Assembly: GCF_900142545.1 (NCBI RefSeq) | Contig: NZ_FRBF01000003.1 | Location: forward strand, 1-64,000 | From: Fibrobacter sp. UWT2 | Lineage (GTDB): Bacteria > Fibrobacterota > Fibrobacteria > Fibrobacterales > Fibrobacteraceae | Direction of reading: 5' to 3' | Length of the DNA: 64,000 bases | Shown here: positions 60,827-64,000 of the stretch, piece after piece | How positions within the stretch are numbered: position 1 is the stretch's first letter | Layout of the letters: each line of letters starts with the position of its first letter | Notes under the pieces: model-generated | Databases searched by the model: none | Told to the model about the DNA's origin: nothing | What the model saw: the letters and a program-made list of their open reading frames with translations, nothing else | Position numbers and translations under genes: made by a program

Positions 60827-61918
60827 ATGTTTTTTAAAAAGTTCCTAAATGATTTTTGTGGACAAGGGAAGTGCTCTAGGTTCTGTCTACTTCCTACTTC
60901 CTACTTCCTACTTCTTTTTTCTCTCGCTGTTTCTTGTTTCGCTGCGCAGTCCTCTTACGACTTGATGGAACGCGCGAATGCCCTTTACCGCGATGGAAAA
61001 TTCAAGCAGGCCATTACGCTTTACCGCAAGGCTGAATCTCGCGGCGCCGACCCCGTCGCCACCAGTTTCAACATCGCGAATAGCTACTATCAGCTGGAAA
61101 ACTTGCCCGAAGCCGCGGCCACTTACCGCAAGGCGATCGATTTTTCGAATGGTGCATTTTCGCCTGCGCTCTTCAACATGGCGAGCGTGTATTTTAGACT
61201 CAAGCAGTATCCGGAATGCGTGGCGGCGTATCATCGCGCGTTGAAACTGGAACCGGAAAATGTTTCCGGTTGGCTTTACTTAGGCGAAGCCTATAGTAAA
61301 ACCGGCGACGCGGTCGGCGCCTTGCGTGCCATCGAAAAAGCTTACCAGCTTGACAAAGAAGACATTAGCATTGTGTACCAGCTTTCTGAAGCGAATATCT
61401 CCCTCAACGATTTCGAACGCGCCGTTGCTGTCATTCGCGAAGGCTATGCCGCCCACCCCGAAGAAATCGACTTTTTGGTTTATTTGGGTGACGTTTACCG
61501 TCTGAACAAGCAGTACGAAGAAAGCGCCGCTGCCTACCGCGAAGCGCTGGGGGTACGCCCTGATGATCCGGCGACCATGTACAAGCTCGCCGACGTTCTC
61601 GCCGAAGACAACAAGCCCTTTGTCGCGATGGATGTGCTCAATAACCTCACGCAAATCAAGCCTGACTTTAGCGACGCCGCCATCTTCCTCGGAAACCTGG
61701 CTTACGACGCCAAGTTCCTCGATCGCGCCGAAGCTGCCTACGAGCTCGCTGCCAAACAAGGTAACGCCGAAGCCGTATTCGGCTACAAGAACATGGCCTA
61801 CGACGCACACGCCCAAAAGCGCGACGACGAAGCCCTGCGCCTGCTGCGCACCGCCCAGAGCTACTTCCCGGACGATGTCACCCTTCAGGCCGACATTCTG
61901 GAGTTTGAAAAGAAATAA
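60827..61918 (+). CDS. Secreted TPR protein of the TonB operon
   Basis: 363 residues. The signal peptide is encoded partly by the TTCCTAC dispersed repeat (60881-60915; CLLPTSYFLLLF) and ends near SCFA|AQS. About nine TPR-like units follow (NALYRDGKFKQAITLYRKA, NSYYQLENLPEAAATYRKA...) to the end, giving a periplasmic scaffold. A TPR gene closes comparable DUF3450-TtpC-ExbB-ExbD-TonB operons elsewhere. It lies 53 bp after tonB. Confidence 0.82.
   Translation: MFFKKFLNDFCGQGKCSRFCLLPTSYFLLLFSLAVSCFAAQSSYDLMERANALYRDGKFKQAITLYRKAESRGADPVATSFNIANSYYQLENLPEAAATYRKAIDFSNGAFSPALFNMASVYFRLKQYPECVAAYHRALKLEPENVSGWLYLGEAYSKTGDAVGALRAIEKAYQLDKEDISIVYQLSEANISLNDFERAVAVIREGYAAHPEEIDFLVYLGDVYRLNKQYEESAAAYREALGVRPDDPATMYKLADVLAEDNKPFVAMDVLNNLTQIKPDFSDAAIFLGNLAYDAKFLDRAEAAYELAAKQGNAEAVFGYKNMAYDAHAQKRDDEALRLLRTAQSYFPDDVTLQADILEFEKK
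60881..60915. repeat. Dispersed CTACTTCCTAC-type repeat inside the TPR gene
   Basis: CTGTCTACTTCCTACT matches 36999-37014 and is followed by two more TTCCTAC units, read as part of the signal peptide. Confidence 0.75.
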
Positions 61919-61970
61919 TTAATTGAAATCGAGAAATTCTTTTTTATATTCACTCTAAACAGGAGTTCTT

Positions 61971-62894
61971 ATGAAGAAGCGTTTTCTCCCTTTCATTGCC
62001 ATGATGGCATCTTTCGCCGTATTCGGCTGCAGTGACACCAAAACCTCCGCTACGGGAAAAACGGCAGAACCTGCCAAGACCGCTGCAGAAAAATCGGCAG
62101 CGCCGGCAGAAAATGCTGCCCCTGCAGAAGCGGCGAATGTTGTTCAGGTGGCAAAGACTATCACGCTTGCGAACGGAGCGAAAGTCACCTGGATTCAAGA
62201 TAATCAGGGCGAGAAGCTGAACCCCCGCAGCCTCTTTAGCGATGCAAGCGACTCGCTGTATGCGAGTTTGAATTTGCCCGAAGGCATTCCCGCTTCGGTG
62301 AGCACTTTCCTGTTGCAGATCGATGGCAAGAACATCTTGTTTGATGCGGGCCTCGGCGCTTTCGGCGGCCAAACGTTGGATCGCCTCTCTGCGCTCGATG
62401 TCACTCCCGATAAAATCGATTTGATTTACTTGACGCATTTCCATATGGACCACATTGCTGGCCTCGTGGTGAAGGACTCTGCCGGCAAAGACGTGAAGGC
62501 TTTCAATAACGCAGCCGTTTACGCAGGCAAAGTGGAATATGATGCCTGGATGAATGATCTCCCGAAGAATGACTTGCAGAAAGTGGTCATGGGAATCTAT
62601 AAAGATAGCTTGCACTTGTTCGCTTTCGGCGACAGCTTGCCGCATGGGGTGCTCGCGCTCGATGCCGTGGGTCATACTCCTGGCCACACCGCCTTCCAGG
62701 TTTCGAACCTGCTCGTGATTGGCGACTTGATGCACGGTTACGCCTTGCAGAAGGACCATCCTGAAATCAATTCCAATTATGACATGGACAAGGAAAAGTC
62801 CGTCGAAAGCCGCAAGCGCCTAATGCAATACGCCCGCGACAACAAACTCACCATGGCTGGCATGCACTTGCCGCCTCCGGGATTTGCGGAATAG
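61971..62894 (+). CDS. Metallo-beta-lactamase-fold lipoprotein
   Basis: 307 residues. A lipoprotein signal ends at VFGC (Cys20), followed by an Ala/Glu/Lys linker (about 25-50). The MBL fold has the zinc motif THFHMDHIAG near residue 155 and later His in AVGHTPGHTAFQ, with Asp in LVIGDLMH. The family includes lactonases, sulfatases and thiol dioxygenases; the layout (DAGLG.FGG.T...L....D.I) resembles AHL-lactonase/ytnP-type proteins. Substrate unknown. AGGAG lies 7 bases before ATG. Confidence 0.82.
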   Translation: MKKRFLPFIAMMASFAVFGCSDTKTSATGKTAEPAKTAAEKSAAPAENAAPAEAANVVQVAKTITLANGAKVTWIQDNQGEKLNPRSLFSDASDSLYASLNLPEGIPASVSTFLLQIDGKNILFDAGLGAFGGQTLDRLSALDVTPDKIDLIYLTHFHMDHIAGLVVKDSAGKDVKAFNNAAVYAGKVEYDAWMNDLPKNDLQKVVMGIYKDSLHLFAFGDSLPHGVLALDAVGHTPGHTAFQVSNLLVIGDLMHGYALQKDHPEINSNYDMDKEKSVESRKRLMQYARDNKLTMAGMHLPPPGFAE

Positions 62895-62933
62895 TTCTAC
62901 GGCAGAATAGCTCCGCGCAAACAAGGATTTTCT

Positions 62934-64000
62934 ATGCAATGGAATGCTGATACAAAAGAACGCATTGAATCTCGTCTGAACGAAAAGGAAAGCTCGCTTG
63001 CCGCATACGCCTGCAAGTCTGCTCAAGCGGTTCGTTTTCACGAGGCTCCAGAAGATCTCCGCCCGAACTTTTTTCACGATGCGGACAAGATTATTCATTC
63101 CTATTGCTACAGCCGCTACATTGACAAAACGCAAGTTTTTTACCTGGTCGAAAATGACCACATTACGCATCGCGTGCTCCACGTGCAACTGGTGGCGAAA
63201 ATCGCAAGAACCATCGGACGATTCTTGAATTTGAACGAAGACCTGATCGAAGCAATTTCGTTAGGGCACGATGTTGGCCACACGCCTTTTGGCCACGATG
63301 GCGAACGTATTATTTCGGCTTTTCTGCAAGAACAAGGCATAGGCATTTTTGAACACAACGTTCAAAGTTTCCGCTTATTCCATGACCTCGAAGCTTACGG
63401 AAAAGGCTTGAACCTTACCGCACAAGTTCTCGACGGAATCATCTGCCACAACGGCGAAATCCTGCAGAACAGCTACGGCTGCGACCGCAACAAAACTCCC
63501 GAAAAGTTGCTGGAGGAATACCGCGAAAGTCTCAAGGGAACTTTTAAATCGAAAGATATGGTGCCGATGACGCTCGAAGGCTGCGTCATGCGCATCTCGG
63601 ACGTGATTGCTTATGTTGGCCGCGACATCGAAGATGCTATCATCTTGAAACTGGTGGAACGCGAAAGCTTGCCCCGCGAAGTCACGGAAGTGCTTGGTGA
63701 TAAGAATAGCACCATCGTGGATACGCTAATCAAGGATTTGGTCAATAACAGCATCGACAAGGAAACGCTCAGCTTTTCGCCGGCTGTTTTTGACGCTCTG
63801 AACCGCCTGAAAGATTGGAACTACAAGAACATCTACCTGAATCCGAAAAAGTCGACGCAAGACGAAAAAATCAAGACGATGTTCCGAACCGTTTTGGCGG
63901 AATGCCTCGAAGAACTCGGCTCCGACAAAAAAGTCACCGGCATCAATCACTGGTTCAATTCCATGAGCGCCGAATATAAAGATTCGACCCCCAAGCCGCG
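62934..64000 (+). CDS. dGTPase-like HD phosphohydrolase (3' end beyond the window)
   Basis: At least 355 residues; open at the window end. ATG 62934 with AAGGA 9 bases upstream. The HD metal site is seen in THRVLHVQLVAKIARTIGRFL, then ISLGHDVGHTPFGHDGE with HD, and FEHNVQSFRLF, all typical of deoxyguanosine triphosphate triphosphohydrolases. RISDVIAYVGRDIEDAI is a further family motif. It would hydrolyse dGTP (or other dNTPs) to nucleoside and triphosphate. It is read with the MBL gene 39 bp upstream. Confidence 0.85.
   Translation, partial: MQWNADTKERIESRLNEKESSLAAYACKSAQAVRFHEAPEDLRPNFFHDADKIIHSYCYSRYIDKTQVFYLVENDHITHRVLHVQLVAKIARTIGRFLNLNEDLIEAISLGHDVGHTPFGHDGERIISAFLQEQGIGIFEHNVQSFRLFHDLEAYGKGLNLTAQVLDGIICHNGEILQNSYGCDRNKTPEKLLEEYRESLKGTFKSKDMVPMTLEGCVMRISDVIAYVGRDIEDAIILKLVERESLPREVTEVLGDKNSTIVDTLIKDLVNNSIDKETLSFSPAVFDALNRLKDWNYKNIYLNPKKSTQDEKIKTMFRTVLAECLEELGSDKKVTGINHWFNSMSAEYKDSTPKP

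Overview
The window is a gene-dense stretch of a Gram-negative chromosome. It encodes porins, a TonB system, several lipoproteins and outer-membrane proteins ending in Phe. The gene content, the many lipoproteins and the TATATTT-like upstream signals most resemble Fibrobacter (Fibrobacterota). That assignment is inference from style and is not proven here.

Layout. Positions 1-4.9 kb: a porin and a complete NMT1/TauA-type ABC importer, then an HD-domain protein. 5.0-15.3 kb: a defence-type island with a type I restriction-modification system (hsdR, hsdM, hsdS), two Fic proteins with C-terminal HTH domains and NVTV/NVGV-type tandem repeats, an AbiJ-like protein, a possible PD-(D/E)XK protein and a DUF2971 protein. 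15.5-33 kb: a sulfur, cofactor and one-carbon block. It holds a rhodanese-TusA-DsrE fusion, bioB, pdxST with a divergent pdxR, an operon of E1-like enzyme, DMSP-lyase-family cupin and SAM methyltransferase divergent from metK, an operon of metY, aldehyde dehydrogenase and an orphan ABC binding protein, mnmA, and a LysR regulator divergent from metE. 33-36.9 kb: a SIR2-like protein, folD, two small proteins and an FKBP lipoprotein. 37-40.7 kb: an ECF sigma factor, a membrane anti-sigma-like protein and a secreted caspase-like protein. 40.7-49.7 kb: a phosphorelay cluster of a frameshifted HPt, a REC-EAL protein and three hybrid kinases, one fused to an APC-family transporter. 49.8-62 kb: a TonB-dependent receptor with a partner lipoprotein, two peptidoglycan-type lipoprotein hydrolases on the opposite strand, and a TtpC-type operon (coiled coil, TolQ, ExbB, ExbD, TonB, TPR). 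62-64 kb: an MBL-fold lipoprotein and a dGTPase-like gene cut by the window end.

Threads joining the regions. (1) The same bipartite motif, GGTRACAC and GTGTT starting exactly 23 bp apart, lies before the ECF sigma gene, the TonB receptor and the TtpC operon. It may be an ECF promoter or a dyad operator tying sigma factor, caspase-like protein and TonB energisation together. (2) Several families of dispersed repeats are found both between genes and inside reading frames, where they encode signal peptides and linkers. (3) SAM synthesis, methionine synthesis, folate and B6 genes are concentrated together with an uncharacterised methyltransferase-cupin-E1 operon that may handle sulfonium compounds. 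(4) Slippage-prone sequence occurs in regulatory or toxin-like genes: the HPt CT tract and the 13-bp repeats of a Fic protein.

No tRNA, rRNA, CRISPR array, insertion sequence or replication origin was recognised.
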